DNA of 60,000 nt from contig CM022671.1 of the NCBI GenBank assembly GCA_012295275.1, forward strand, positions 26,967,822 to 27,027,821, in the 5' to 3' direction. The notes below the pieces were generated by a model. It saw only the letters and a program-made list of their open reading frames with translations. It did not search any database and was not told the DNA's origin. This document shows, piece after piece, positions 22,633 to 54,930 of this stretch. The stretch comes from Chrysomallon squamiferum (Eukaryota; Mollusca; Gastropoda; Neomphalida; Peltospiridae). Each line of letters opens with the position of its first letter. Position 1 is the first letter of the stretch. Position numbers and translations under genes: made by a program.

Positions 22633-24807
22633 TCGTTTATATTTTTCACAATTATTATTAATAATTAATTTTAATAGCTATAAATAAACCATCATTTACA
22701 TTTAATTATAATTTTTTAGTAATTGAAACGTAAGTCTTTAGTGGTTTTATAATTTTATTCTTCATGAAATGTCTTTTTGACTTGTTTCTTTGTTCGTTTA
22801 GGTCCGTTTTGTTTTATAATAATATTTCAGTAAATATGGACATGGAACATGATTTTTCTTTTTAAATTTTGTATGTTTATTTGTTTCTTTCTTTATTCGT
22901 TTGTTAATTAATTAAATTACTATATTAATTTATTTATTAGTAGTAGTAACAGTAGTAGTAGCTTCCATTGTAGTAGTAGTAGAAGCAGCAGTAGTTGTTG
23001 TAGTTACAGCAGCAACAGCACATACGAAAAAGAAAACATTCTCCCGATATATCTTTCTCTTTTCTCTTTCTTTAAAAATAAAAATAAATAAATAAAATAA
23101 ATTATCGTTGATAAGGTTACATGATATAATTTCCTTCATGCATAATCTATTTACCTCTACACTGATATTTGATATAGCCAAAAAAAAAAAAAAGATTCAG
23201 AGAGAGACAGACAGATCCAACAATGCAACTGATAGCTGTCGTGACATTTTCATTTAAGTAAATAGTCTTAACTGTGTCTATAAAATTCAAACTGTGAATC
23301 GGAAAGTGAATATAAGTAATTTTATTTTTATTGTTGTTGTTCTTATTCTTATTGTTCTTGTTCGTGTTTGTGTTTTTTTTTTTGGGGGGGGGTATTAATA
23401 TTTCTCTTGTGGTGTTGATGGTATTACTATTAATTATTATTATAACTGTTGTTGTTATCATTATTTTCATCATGTTCATCATCACTGTGATCATCATTGT
23501 ATTCTCCATCAACAGCTCAAACAGCGCAAGAGAAAGCACGAAAATGTTCAAAACAGACTAAAGATTTTCAGTTAGGACATCAAATAAAGATTTGTAACAG
23601 TAATATCTCACATTATAACTCTTATTATATTTAGAAATAAAATAAAATATAATTAAATAAAATGAAACAAACTTGGACTAAAAGGTTTAAGTAGTGAATA
23701 TGATAATGCAATCTCAGATATTTACTAATGTAGCGTATATCAAAGTAAATACGGTAAGACATAAATGTGCAGTTTTACTAGAATATACCAAGATTGTGTT
23801 TATCAAATGATATCAGTGATAATTTACATGTTATATGACTCTCAGCTGCTGTCATAATTCTACACCGGAGTAAACATAGAAATAACCTTTAACCTTTGTT
23901 AGAAATAACACAAACAAAACACGTTAAGCTTACAGTCTATCTTCGTTTTAGGACAACGTACTTACATATCTCATTAGCGGATGCATTTATGTGTGGGCTG
24001 ACTGTGGGTTTTGCTGTGACACAAAACTTTCCATTTATTTTACACACGTACATGAAGAAATATTTTACCACCACTATAGCTACTGCTGCTGCTACTGTTA
24101 CTACTACTACTACCACAACTACTACTACTGCTTCTATTACAGCTATTGCTGCTGCAATTGCCACCACTACTACCACTATGTTGGTGATAATGTTGATGAT
24201 AACGATGACGACGACGATAACGGTGATTTTTTTGTACAGATAACATACCCAACTACCATTGTTTTCTTTCATATTATCTTCTTTCTTTCTTTTTTTTTAA
24301 AGTAATTCTTTTCTCTTTCTTTTACCCTCTCATTTTATTATTTTTCAAGCTGGAAATAATGTGATGTTCAAAGACTGATAAAAATTTAAAAGCTAGATTC
24401 AGTTTAACAACTTTTCTTTGATTTATTTGCTCGAGGCAAATCATTAGCCACTGAATAAGAAAAAGTAGAAAAATTATGTAAAAATAATAAAAAATAAAAG
24501 GCAAATAAAAAGTAATGAAAAGTAAGATCAACGTACATGAGTGTGAATTAAAATACATTTTTACAGCAAGACCAAAAGCAGCTAACTGAAAGGGAAAAAA
24601 CAAGACAGTAATAATAATAATAATAATGATAATAATATTAATAATAACAACAACATTATTAATAATAATAGTATAATAACAATAATAATAAAAACATAAT
24701 AATAATAAAAACATAATAATAATAAAAAGTAAAATATCAATAAATAAATATATATTTATATTATTATTTTATTTTATTTATTTTTTTTAATTGTTTGTTT
24801 TATATTT

Positions 24808-24843
<36 letters not shown>

Positions 24844-25006
24844 GTTTTTTTTTTTTTTTTTTTTTTTTGTTGTTCTTTATATATTTACTGTTGGCGTTGT
24901 TTCATATTACAAAATCCATTATTGTCTCACTATCTGAACCTACATAGTTGGGTATTAATTATCTGTTGAGTGGAGAAGAAGGTCATCAAGTAAAGTCACA
25001 ATTTAG

Positions 25007-25043
<37 letters not shown>

Positions 25044-25173
25044 TAACAGGACACAAAGTCACAACGTACATGTGTTTGTATTTGTAGGGTATAATTATGA
25101 GGCAGTAGACGAAACATCACTGAACCGTCAACCGACTGAGACTAAAACTCACTAACATTATTACTGGATTTTT

Positions 25174-25208
<35 letters not shown>

Positions 25209-26246
25209 TGCGTTTGTGTTTTGTCTTTTTTGTTGTTGTTTTTTTGTCCGTAATTCTTTTTCTCCTCCTGTGATAGTTTCCCCTAGAATCAGTTATTTAT
25301 GTGTAATTTAATTTAATTTAACATTTATTATACCTCTGCGGTTATTATTAAATGTGAATGCAGTTCAGAACACAACAAAGATTTATGTTTCATCTGTAAA
25401 CAAATGTAATCTCATTTCAGAGTTTATCTGCTTTTCTACCTTTGTTTATGATAACAGTTAAACTCTGTTTGTTTAGTTTATCAACGACTGAAGAAAAAAA
25501 ATCCGGTTCAGTATATTTGAACACAAGTACTGAACTGTAATGGTATATGTTGAAATTAGTACGTAAATCCCAGATACAACTAGGTGCCTTCATAAATTAC
25601 GTAGATGTGAAAAATGATATTGTTTTTAATTACCTCTTTCCTGTTTGAACCTTTTGGACATCATATAACTCCAGTGTAGATCGAACCCATGCTGCACACG
25701 ATCTTTGCTGTCCTGTTTACAGAAGGTTTGTATAAAACATATCTTTCTGCTCATTGTTTGTATTGATCTTAGTCGTATACAAATACTTGATGCAATGATA
25801 CCGCCGTTGATTAAGCATCTGTTGAGAGTACGGTTGAATAAATAAATAAATAAATAAATAAATAATCAAATTAAAAAAAAATTTAAAAAAAAAAAAAAAA
25901 CCACTAAAAAAGACCACACCAGTACTTTCGAAATAAATATCAAAAATAATAATAACATTACATTATGCCAAAAAATTCAATTTTAATAGATAAGTAAATA
26001 AATAGAAACAGAAAACGACGCAATATAAAATCAATAATTATGAAATATAAAATGAATAATTATGAAGGGAACAATATAACTTTTTTTTTTTTTATTCTTT
26101 TTAACGTCATGCGTCAGTAACAGACTGTTTTGAATACCACGTGTTGAAAAGGAGCAAGTAGTGAAGAAAATAAAATCCACAATTTTATAACGAGTTTTCT
26201 AACAGCTATCTTGATAACGGAAGAAAAAAAGAAACCTGCACAGACA
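22633..26246. other. Noncoding duplicated spacer upstream of CA-1
   Basis: Homologous, in order, to 37324-41228. Includes GTAGTAGTAG and CTACTACTAC triplet tracts (22938-22999, 24066-24180), poly-A/T runs (24809-24868, 25013-25039) and (AAT)n near 24610-24720. Open frames here are low-complexity triplet translations. No exon is supported. Confidence 0.6.
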
Positions 26247-26315
26247 CAGCCAGTTAAATTTTGACTGTAGACAAAACTACGTTAAAGGAAAACGTGTAGG
26301 TCACTGAACACGACA
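26101..26315 (+). promoter_or_regulatory. CA-1 promoter-proximal region
   Basis: The 70 bp before the ATG are almost identical in CA-2 (41228-41297), including TTTAAATTTTGACTGTAGAC and GGTCACTGAACACGACA. A canonical E-box CACGTG lies at 26138-26143 and is kept in CA-2 at 41120-41125. Conservation against diverged surroundings suggests a promoter or 5' UTR. The transcription start is not visible. Confidence 0.45.
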
Positions 26316-33342
<7,027 letters not shown>

Positions 33343-33851
33343 AACTGAATTAATTCGAAAACACGTAGAATGCTGTAACACTTAGAATCGATTTAAAACC
33401 ATTAATGATAAAGGGTAGAGTTACATTTTATAACAGCGTCCACTGACTCAGGGAGGTGCATTTTTAAATAGCGTAATTTAGTGTATAAAGTAAATTTTAA
33501 AAACTGTTGTCTAGAATGTCATTTTAGAGAACTTTGGTTATTGTATGAACTAGTTCAATTATATTTTTAAAAAGCTCTAGTGAAGTAAAGTATTTAATTT
33601 TGATATGCCCTTCCTGAAGAAAAAACATCAAACAAACAAAAACATATCTATCTGTCTACCTATATTTCTATCTATCTATCTAGTTTTCTATCTGTCTATC
33701 CGTCTATCTCTATAGTACTTAATAATTTAGGAATAAAATTTAATCGATCGAAAAATATTTTAAGAAATAAAGACATATATTCCCAAAACGTATTTTGGTC
33801 TATAATTTGTTTCATTTTCAAATAAGCCAGATTGCATTTAGAATTATGAAA

Positions 33852-33884
<33 letters not shown>

Positions 33885-33959
33885 TATGTTTTTCTGAGTG
33901 ATAATGGAGAGGGAAGCAGAAGCTGGATTTCAAACAGTTTAAAATTTGAATGTTTATAG
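33343..33959. other. CA-1 3' flank
   Basis: Candidate poly-A signals AATAAA lie near 33732 and 33766. A degenerate (CTAT)n is at 33650-33710 and (TA)n at 33854-33882. Homologous 3' flanks follow CA-2, CA-3 and, inverted, CA-5. Confidence 0.6.
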
Positions 33960-34400
33960 CTTTCAGTTTTTCTTCAGTGACTTCATCTTCTGTGTATGCA
34001 GGCATGTGCAGAAATGAAACAATAATAGCTTCAGATTAAAAAATTCTTTCCTTCATTTTCAGTTCTTTCAATACTACTTCTTCGACCATTCTGGCTTGTA
34101 TAATTTCACTTTGTAATATATTACTTTATAAGCGTCCGATCCTTTCTGTACACCAGCTTTAATTACATCACACACCCACTTACACAATCAAGTATGTCGC
34201 CTGCTGATATTTTCTTGTTGTCTTCAACATTTATAAAGACTGTGCATTCTTTGTTAATAATCATCTATCGTCAATTTTTTTTTTTTCTTAAATCCTCTAA
34301 TCTTTTGTTCCACCTTTTGTGTATCTTTTACCAGAAGCGGGGGGGGTGGATTTTACCCAAACCACCTTATTATCCAAATGTATCCATGATTCTCTGAAGA
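33960..34400 (-). mobile_element. LINE ORF1 relic, block 2
   Basis: The minus strand carries a decayed copy of the ORF1 segment seen intact-like at 52870-53270 (CTTCATCTTCTGTGTATGCA; GTCCGATCCTTTCTGTACA). It has more substitutions and is preceded by CCACCTTTTGTGT at 34310. Confidence 0.55.
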
Positions 34401-34722
34401 GCGATGTCATAAATTATGAAATAGAAATCATGAGATACATTGTATCTTTCAGAATTGATCAATTTGTTTTATTTGATTGCAAACTATGAACTCCCGTATT
34501 TCCTGACGTCATTCATGATCAGTGTCCTTCAAGTCTTCTTCTCAAACCGTTGTTGAAGTAAGTGTAATTATGTATTTGATTGAAATTGTTTGTTTGCATT
34601 TATATTAAATAATTACACCATTGTATATGTTCTGATGGGGAACCGGTTTACGACCTTCGGCTTATATCAGAGTAATATTTGTATATTTTTTTTCACGTTT
34701 TTATTGTTTCACTGATCTCAAC

Positions 34723-34774
34723 GGTTTTGTGGTGTAGATGTTATTTCGTCTGCTTGACAAGTGTCGGTGGAACC
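34723..34774 (+). pseudogene. Truncated tRNA-Val relic, block 2
   Basis: Same 52-nt collapsed tRNA-Val as at 20920, starting GGTTTTGTGGTGTAGATGTT and ending GTGTCGGTGGAACC. Confidence 0.7.
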
Positions 34775-34780
34775 TGATAG

Positions 34781-35331
34781 TAGCATGGATCAACAGGAAC
34801 GATAATTCATAACGTTACAAATTACGTCACCGGAAAAAATGCCTCCAGAATTTAATGGGTGCAAACTACATCTCAGTGTTCTTTTCTGTTGGGTTCTGAC
34901 ACGAGTAATATTGCCAGTTAGAAAAGTTAATACATTAATCTTATACCGAATTATAACTTTAGTTTATTATGCACGCATTTACACGAAAATAATCCAGTTT
35001 GAAAAGTTTGATTAAGTTGAAAAAGTAGTTCGAAAGAAAACTTTCGATCGAAATCCAAGATGGCAGTTCTGAACGCCGATCAGTGTTTACAAACTTTTAA
35101 ACACGTATTACTTCAAAATGCAGTCAATTCTGCATGGATTATTAGAAATAATTTGGGGAAATATATTATTTAATCAGTGCCTCGTATACATATATGTCTA
35201 TTATTGTGCCGAAATTGCTGCAAAGGTCAGAACACAATAGAAAAGAACATTGCACCCATTACATTCTGGAGGCATTTTTTCCGGTGACGTAATTTGTGCC
35301 GTTACGAGTTATCGGTCCTGTTGGTCCATGC
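34781..35331. repeat. Inverted repeat, arms about 105 bp
   Basis: 34781-34905 (TAGCATGGATCAACAGGAAC, ACGTCACCGGAAAAAATGCC, TCTTTTCTGTTGGGTTCTGA) recurs as the reverse complement at 35226-35331 (GGCATTTTTTCCGGTGACGT, CGGTCCTGTTGGTCCATGCT). The loop is about 320 bp. Only the left arm has counterparts in the other blocks (20976, 48470, 53415). Confidence 0.75.
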
Positions 35332-35739
35332 TATTAAAACTCCATAGCGAACAGATCTGAGTACGTTCACATGTTATTTGAATGATTGCCTGGATACATT
35401 CATTATAATGCTTGATTCCAGTTTTACAACAGAACATTGAAAACAAAAATGAAAGGTCTGTCAACCGGCCGTATGAAAAAAATATTAGTTAAAAATTAAT
35501 TTTTCAATCGTTTTCGTTAAAACAAAAATTATTCAACTTGTAAAGCAATGCAAACAATATACTATTTTTATCATTACTAATAGTACCACGTTAAACGTTA
35601 TTTCGATGACTAGTTAAGCGACGTAATCTCAAAAACAAAATTTATGTATCGTTATAACAACAAACAAACAAACAAGAAAGACACATATAGTGATTTTACA
35701 GTCAGAAAAAAATTTTAAAAATTTTAATAAAATGTGAAA

Positions 35740-35811
35740 GGTTCCGGCGAGGCTCGAACTCGCGACCTTCTGCGTGTGAAGCAGACGTGATAACCACTAC
35801 ACCACGAAACC
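35740..35811 (-). tRNA. tRNA-Val (anticodon CAC)
   Basis: 72 nt, identical in sequence to the CAC gene at 22200. Its flanks match the CAC gene at 55839 instead (CGTTATATACAACATTC), so those two are positional equivalents. Downstream on its strand are AT-rich runs with TTTT. Confidence 0.92.
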
Positions 35812-35937
35812 GTTATATACAACATTCAAGTGTTCCTGTGAAGTCGTAAAGAGCGATGTCTTACGAAAATATTTAGCATACATTACATGTGAAAGATTTT
35901 CTAAGTCATTAGATAAACGTTGTAAAAAAAAAACAAG

Positions 35938-36256
35938 ACTTTCGTCTGTTTCTGCGGGACTTCCACTGTCAGCTTCATCCAGAATTCTTATTCAAAATCA
36001 TTAGATACACACTGAAAAAAAAACTTTCCACTATTTCTGCTGGGTGTCCACTATCAGCTTCATCCAGAATTCTTATTCTGTGGCTTACTTTTTTCTCTTT
36101 TATTTTGTTCATCTTCACATCAATACTTCTGTCGTTTGATGTATTCGGGTAAAAAATAAAATATTCGTAAGAAGAATCAAATAATTCTCGGCTGAATATT
36201 TGTTGTTTTACCTTTCCTAGGAGGACCAGCAATGACGACACTGTTTGTTTCTTCAT
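35938..36256 (-). pseudogene. Coding-like minus-strand segment, tandemly repeated
   Basis: The minus strand reads KKVSHRIRILDEADSGHPAE with an upstream open stretch to 36256. The RILDEADSG phrase is repeated 85 bp further on (35950-35995). Similar sequence lies at 21500-21570 and 56045-56110. Repetition beside LINE and tRNA debris suggests a retrotransposon protein remnant. No family is assigned. Confidence 0.45.
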
Positions 36257-36378
36257 TACCCATAACTCATGTAGTGTTGCTGGACAATAGTTTTCATACG
36301 AAGAATTTTATCTTCTTTGGCGAAGGGCCCACTTTTTTTTATGTTCGACATATTGCTAATTTCCTATAAAGTCAAAAA

Positions 36379-36742
36379 GCAGACGTTATAACCACTACAC
36401 CACTAAATTCACAGTTCTTTTATTGTATGCAAAATATTTAACAAGATTTATTACAACAATCTCACAGAAACTGTTAAACATGTCGCCAGTTCGAGCCTCG
36501 CCGAAACCTTTTTTTTTTTTCATTTTAAGTTTGTTTACTATTGAACAGCAAAATAAATTAGAATTACGTAATAATTTCTAATACTTAAGAAATAAATTCG
36601 ATTTAACTGAAAAACTGTCATCAAACATACTGAGACAAAAGATGTGAGAACAGTTTAATATCGATTAGTCAGACTAACAGAAATTTAAACAAGCATTTAA
36701 TGACTCCAACTCGTGACCTTTTGCATGTAAAGCAGATATGAT
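36379..36742. pseudogene. Three scattered tRNA-Val fragments
   Basis: 36379-36407: a minus-strand 5' half ending at CTGCTT. 36483-36508: a plus-strand 3' half (AGTTCGAGCCTCGCCGAAACC) followed by a T-run. 36702-36742: a minus-strand TAC-type 3' part broken at GCAGATATGAT by an A-run. The third breaks at the same tRNA position as the LINE-interrupted gene at 19432. Confidence 0.75.
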
Positions 36743-37251
36743 CAAAAAAAAAAAAAAAAAATTTATCAAGATGGATTCAAATGACAAAAAGACATTGTTT
36801 AGAAATAACCTTTAAAAAAATATCTTTAATCTTATTTATTTATTTAATTATTTATGGTACTTGGAAGCATCGTAAATAGTTTCACGTAGTTCAGTGAATA
36901 AAAGGAACATCGGTAGAATAAGTAAAATCAGTGGACAGTAATTCTGTGTTCATTCTAAATAATATTACTTAAAACTTAGGAATAGGAATAGGAAAAAAAT
37001 TAACGTGCTAATCAGAGCAAGCTGTTGTGAAGCACGTCTGCGACAGGCATGCTTTCTGATAGGTCAGCGGGCGTGTCCGTCGCAGAAGTTAAAACTTGAG
37101 TACTTTTCCTTTATATACTGTCGTCTACGTGCTGTGGTGCTCTGGCGCATATTAAAGACTGTGCCTATAAATGTCTGTAACATTGTACGTGCAAGAATAC
37201 TAAAATGTAATGCTGGTGATTCTAGCTTTGTATCACATGATTTTATTTAAC

Positions 37252-37323
37252 GGTTTCGTGGTGTAGTGGTTATCACGTCTGCTTAACACGCAGAAGGTCG
37301 CGAGTTCGAGCCTCGCCGAAACC
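37252..37323 (+). tRNA. tRNA-Val (anticodon AAC)
   Basis: Identical in sequence to the gene at 22561, with matching upstream (TGCTGGTGATTCTAGCTTTG) and downstream flanks. TTTTTC follows as a likely terminator. Confidence 0.93.
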
Positions 37324-41228
<3,905 letters not shown>

Positions 41229-41297
41229 AAGCCATTTAAATTTTGACTGTAGACAAAACTACGTTAAAGGAAAACGTGTAGGTCACTGAACACGACA

Positions 41298-47309
<6,012 letters not shown>

Positions 47310-47619
47310 AGCTGAATTAATTCGAAAACACGTAGAATGCTGTAATACGTAGAATCGATTTAAAACTAATAATGATAAAAAGCAGTTACATTTTAAATAG
47401 CGTCGACTGTCCCAGGGTGATACATTTTTAAATAGTATAATTTAGTGTACAAAGTGAATTCTTAAAACTGTTTGTTAGAATCTAATTTTAGAGAACTTTG
47501 ATTATTGTATGAACTAGTTTAGTTATATATTTAAAAAGCTCTAGTGAAGAAAAGTATTTAATTTTGACATGCCCTTCCTGAAGAAAAAACATATCTATCT
47601 CTATGTATCTATCTATTTT

Positions 47620-47634
47620 TTTTCTATCTATCTG

Positions 47635-47718
<84 letters not shown>

Positions 47719-47766
47719 CCTACCTATCTAAAATCTATCTATATATCTATCTATCTATCTATATAA
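47620..47766 (+). repeat. (CTAT)n in the CA-2 3' flank
   Basis: A long CTATCTATC run about 300 bp past the stop codon. It is shorter after CA-1 (33650) and CA-3 (52663-52707) and inverted after CA-5 (57925-57965). Confidence 0.9.
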
Positions 47767-47959
47767 TACTTAATCATTATGGAATCAAATCTAATCAGGT
47801 GAAAAATATTTTAGGAAATAAAGACATATATTTCCAAGACGTATTTTGCTCTGTAATTTGTTTCAACTAAGCCAGATTGCATTTAGAATTGTGAAAAATA
47901 TATATATTTATGTTTTTCTGAGTTAATTTAATTATTGAGTGATAATGAGGGGGAAGCAG

Positions 47960-48330
47960 AAGCTGGATTTCAAACAATTTAAAAGTTCAATGTTTATAGC
48001 TTTCAATTTTTCTTCAATGACTTCATCTTTTATGTATGCAGGCAAGTGCAGAAACGAAATAACAATAGTTTCAGATTTTAAAATTCTTACCTTAATTTTC
48101 AGTTCTTTCAATACTACTTTTTCATTTTCTGCAATTATTCTGGCATGTATAATATCATTAAGAGTTACTTCATGAGTGTCCGATCCTTTCGGTCTTTTCT
48201 TGTTGTCTTCAACATTTATAATAACTGTGCATTATTGTTTATAAACATTTTTCTTCATTATTTCTTTTCTTGAATCCATACCGCTAATCTTTTCTTCCAC
48301 CTTTTGTGTTTCTTTTACCCCCAAAGGGGG
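47960..48330 (-). mobile_element. LINE ORF1 relic, block 3a
   Basis: On the minus strand: VEEKISGMDSRKEIMKKNVY, NDIIHARIIAENEKVVLKEL, VISFLHLPAYIKDEVIEEKL, ending in a stop after NIEL. It aligns with the 18790-18990 relic (SFLYLPAYIDEEIIE). Frame breaks near 48230 and the lack of ORF2 show it is dead. Confidence 0.65.
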
Positions 48331-48413
48331 CCTTTTAGCCAAACAACCCTTCAGCTTTTATCAGAATAATATTTGTATTATTTTCAAGTTTTTATTGTTT
48401 CACTGATCTCAAC

Positions 48414-48466
48414 GGTTTTTGTGGTGTAGCTGTTATCACGTCTGCTTGACAAGTGTCGGTGGAACC
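48414..48466 (+). pseudogene. Truncated tRNA-Val relic, block 3a
   Basis: A 53-nt collapsed tRNA-Val beginning GGTTTTTGTGGTGTAGCTGT and keeping TTATCACGTCTGCTT before the shared break. Confidence 0.7.
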
Positions 48467-49295
48467 TGATAGTAGCATGGACCAACAGGAACGATAACTC
48501 TAACGGCACAAATTACGTCACTGGAATTTAATGGGTGCAAACTACATCTCAGTGTTCTTTTCTGTTGGGTTCTGACACGAGTAATATTGCCAGTTAGAAA
48601 AGTTAATACATTAATCTTATACCGAATTATAATTTTAGTTTGTTATGCACGCATTTACACGAAAATAATCCAGTGTGAAAAGTTTGATTAAGTTGAAAAA
48701 TTAGTTTGAAAGGCGCGGGACATCATGGTTTGGCTATATGAACAACCATCAATGTCTTTATCAGTGTAAATCATAAAAAGTTCAGAAAATAGATGTAAAA
48801 TAATTGAAAATTGAAGTTTTAAATCTTTCGTGAGCTAACGGAAACTTCCGACCGAAATCCAAGATGGCAGCGTCGAAGGACTTTAAACACTTATTACTTA
48901 GTAATGCAATCAGTTCTACATGGATTATTATAAGTAATTTGGGAAATATGCCCCAGATCATAATGTCAGTACTATAAAATGCTGCTAAAACCGCCTCTAG
49001 GCTGCAGAATGAATGAAATTATTATTAATTTAATTTAATTGATTTCCTGATAATGTATTGTTTCTTTTTGTTTATTAATTTTTTGTATATGACTCGTATG
49101 TGTGCATGGCTTAGTGCTGTGTGTATATGTATTTCTGTTGTTTATTCTATTTCAGTGTAACTGTATAACTGATTATATTATTATTGTTGTTGTTGTTGTT
49201 GTTGTTGTTGTAATTAGTGTTGTGTAATACTATTACTATTATTATTAATATTATCGTTATAATTATTATCATAGTTATCAGTATCATCATCATCA

Positions 49296-49378
<83 letters not shown>

Positions 49379-49383
49379 TTCAG
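48467..49383. other. Duplication junction and CA-3 partial intron 1
   Basis: Up to 48950 this is the LINE/tRNA-block flank. From 48951 it is the 3' part of CA intron 1 (CCCCAGATCATAATGTCAGT), with (ATT)n at 49300-49377 before exon 2. No exon 1 or promoter equivalent is present. Confidence 0.75.
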
Positions 49384-52358
<2,975 letters not shown>

Positions 52359-52669
52359 AGCTGAATTAATTCGAAAACACGTAGAATGCTGTAATACGTA
52401 GAATCGATTTAAAACTAATAATGATAAAAAGCAGTTACATTTTAAATAGCGTCAACTGTCCCAGGGTGATACATTTTTAAATAGTATAATTTATTGTACA
52501 AAGTAAATTCTTAAAACTGTTGGTTAGAATCTAATTTTAGAGAACTTTGATTATTGTATGAACTAGTTTAGTTATATATTTAAAAAGCTCTAGTGAAGAA
52601 AAGTATCAAATTTTGACATGCCCTTCCTGAAGAAAAAAACATATCTATCTCTATGTATCTATCTATTTT

Positions 52670-52706
<37 letters not shown>

Positions 52707-52869
52707 ATAATACTTAATCATTATGGAATCAAATCTAATCAGTTGAAAAATATTTTAAGAAATAAAGACATATATTTCCAAGACGTATTTTGCTCTGTAA
52801 TTTGTTTCAACTAAGCCAGATTGCATTTAGAATTGTGAAAAATATATATATTTATGTTTTTCTGAGTTA

Positions 52870-53270
52870 ATTTAATTATTGAGTGATAATGAGGAGGGAA
52901 GCAGAAGCTGGATTTCAAACAATTTAAAAGTTCAATGTTTATAGCTTTCAGTTTTTCTTCAATGACTTCATCTTTTATGTATGCAGGCAAGTGCAGAAAC
53001 GAAATAACAATAGTTTCATATTTTAAAATTCTTACCTTAATTTTCAGTTCTTTCAATACTACTTTTTCATTTTCTGCAATTATTCTGGCATGTATAATAT
53101 CATTAAGAGTTACTTCACGAGTGTCCGATCCTTTCGGTCTTTTCTTGTTGTCTTCAACATTTATAATAACTGTGCATTATTGTTTATAAACATTTTTCTT
53201 CATTATTTCTTTTCTTGAATCCATACCGCTAATCTTTTCTTCCACCTTTTGTGTTTCTTTTACCCCCAAG
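52870..53270 (-). mobile_element. LINE ORF1 relic, block 3b
   Basis: Near-identical to the relic at 47960-48330 because both lie in the 4.95-kb tandem unit. The minus strand reads VISFLHLPAYIKDEVIEEKL. Confidence 0.65.
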
Positions 53271-53358
53271 GGGGGCCTTTTAGCCAAACTACCCTTCAGC
53301 TTTTATCAGAATAATATTTGTATTATTTTCAAGTTTTTATTGTTTCACTGATCTCAAC

Positions 53359-53411
53359 GGTTTTTGTGGTGTAGCTGTTATCACGTCTGCTTGACAAGTG
53401 TCGGTGGAACC
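53359..53411 (+). pseudogene. Truncated tRNA-Val relic, block 3b
   Basis: Same collapsed tRNA-Val as at 48414, offset by 4945 bp. Confidence 0.7.
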
Positions 53412-53865
53412 TAATAGTAGCATGGACCAACAGGAACGATAACTCTAACGGCACAAATTACGTCACTGGAATTTAATGGGTGCAAACTACATCTCAGTGT
53501 TCTTTTCTGTTGGGTTCTGACACGAGTAATATTGCCAGTTAGAAAAGTTAATACATTAATCTTATACCGAATTATAATTTTAGTTTGTTATGCACGCATT
53601 TACACGAAAATAATCCAGTGTGAAAAGTTTGATTAAGTTGAAAAATTAGTTTGAAAGGCGCGGGACATCATGGTTTGGCTATATGAACAACCATCAATGT
53701 CTTTATCAGTGTAAATCATAAAAAGTTCAGAAAATAGATATAAAATAATTGAAAATTGAAGTTTAAAATCTTTCGTGAGCTAACGGAAACTTCCGATCGA
53801 AATCCAAGATGGCAGCGTCGAAGGACTTTAAACACTTATTACTTCGTAATGCAATCAGTTCTACA

Positions 53866-54127
53866 TGGATTATTATAAGTAATTTGGGAAATATGTCCCA
53901 GATCATAATGTCAGTACTATAAAATGCTGCTAAAACCACCTCTAGGCTGCAGAATGAATGAAACTATTATTAATTTAATTTAATTGATTTCCTGATAATG
54001 TATTGTTTCTTTTTGTTTATTAATTTTTTGTATATGACTCGTATGTGTGCATGGCTTAGTGCTGTGTGTATATGTATTTCTGTTGTTTATTCTATTTCAG
54101 TGTAACTGTATAACTGATTATATTATT

Positions 54128-54159
<32 letters not shown>

Positions 54160-54243
54160 AATTAGTGTTGTGTAATACTATTACTATTATTATTAATATT
54201 ATCGTTATAATTATTATCATAGTTATCAGTATCATCATCATCA

Positions 54244-54317
<74 letters not shown>

Positions 54318-54676
54318 TTCAGCCACACACTGGACATACACAGATGAATATCGTAAGTAAACTAACATTAAATGTCTCTAGTCGACCTACATAAACATTC
54401 TGTCACAGATCTGACTGTATTACCTCAGTAAAAACAGATAGATTGGCAGAGATGTGTTAATACGCAGGGTAAATGCTTGCCGTAAGTTGTCTCCCGATCC
54501 AACCAGTGCTCTTTTATTACTTTGCCAAAGACTGTGTTATTTTTTATTGTCTGTGTGAAGGTGAAAACACATAAAATTATTACTAATTGCTAAGTAGATA
54601 ACGAAGTTTCACCTATTCATCTTTGACTGAAATCTTAATAATAACTATTAATGTGTATTAATGAGGTTTTATTAAA

Positions 54677-54768
<92 letters not shown>

Positions 54769-54930
54769 CTACGTATGTATTCATGTATGTGTTTCTTTAT
54801 TTATATCTGCATTTGTTTAAACATTTCAGCCCCTAGCAAATGGCACGAGAGTTTTCCATTATGTGGTGGAAAAAGCCAATCACCAATCAATATCGATGTG
54901 GATTATTATAAGTAATTTGGGAAATATGTC
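53866..54930. repeat. 32-bp direct repeats bordering the CA-4 stub
   Basis: TGGATTATTATAAGTAATTT plus GGGAAATATGTC occurs at 53866-53897 and 54899-54930, separated by 1001 bp of CA intron 1 to exon 3. The left copy is the tandem-unit junction. The right copy is the original flank continuing into TCATTTAATCAATGCC, as in block 2 (about 35140-35185). Confidence 0.85.
54323..54899 (+). pseudogene. Carbonic anhydrase fragment (CA-4): exon 2 and part of exon 3
   Basis: Exon 2 (54323-54352) and its splice sites are intact. Exon 3 starts at 54830 and is cut at about 54899 inside the codons after SPINID. The sequence then jumps to the block flank (GGATTATTATAAGTAATTTG). Intron 2 with its (CT)n at 54680-54764 is kept. 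No zinc ligands remain, so it cannot encode an enzyme. Confidence 0.9.

Noticed and set aside
23896-24305. Thr/Val/Ser-rich open frames in several frames, repeated at 38746-39097
   Set aside because: All frames of a degenerate CTACTACTA tract are open on both strands. The duplication is explained by the 15-kb segmental copy, not by a gene.
53898-54898. CA-4 stub as an insertion flanked by a 32-bp target-site duplication
   Set aside because: The left 32-bp copy coincides with the tandem-unit junction also seen at 48950, and the right copy is the native flank. Tandem duplication plus deletion explains both with fewer steps.
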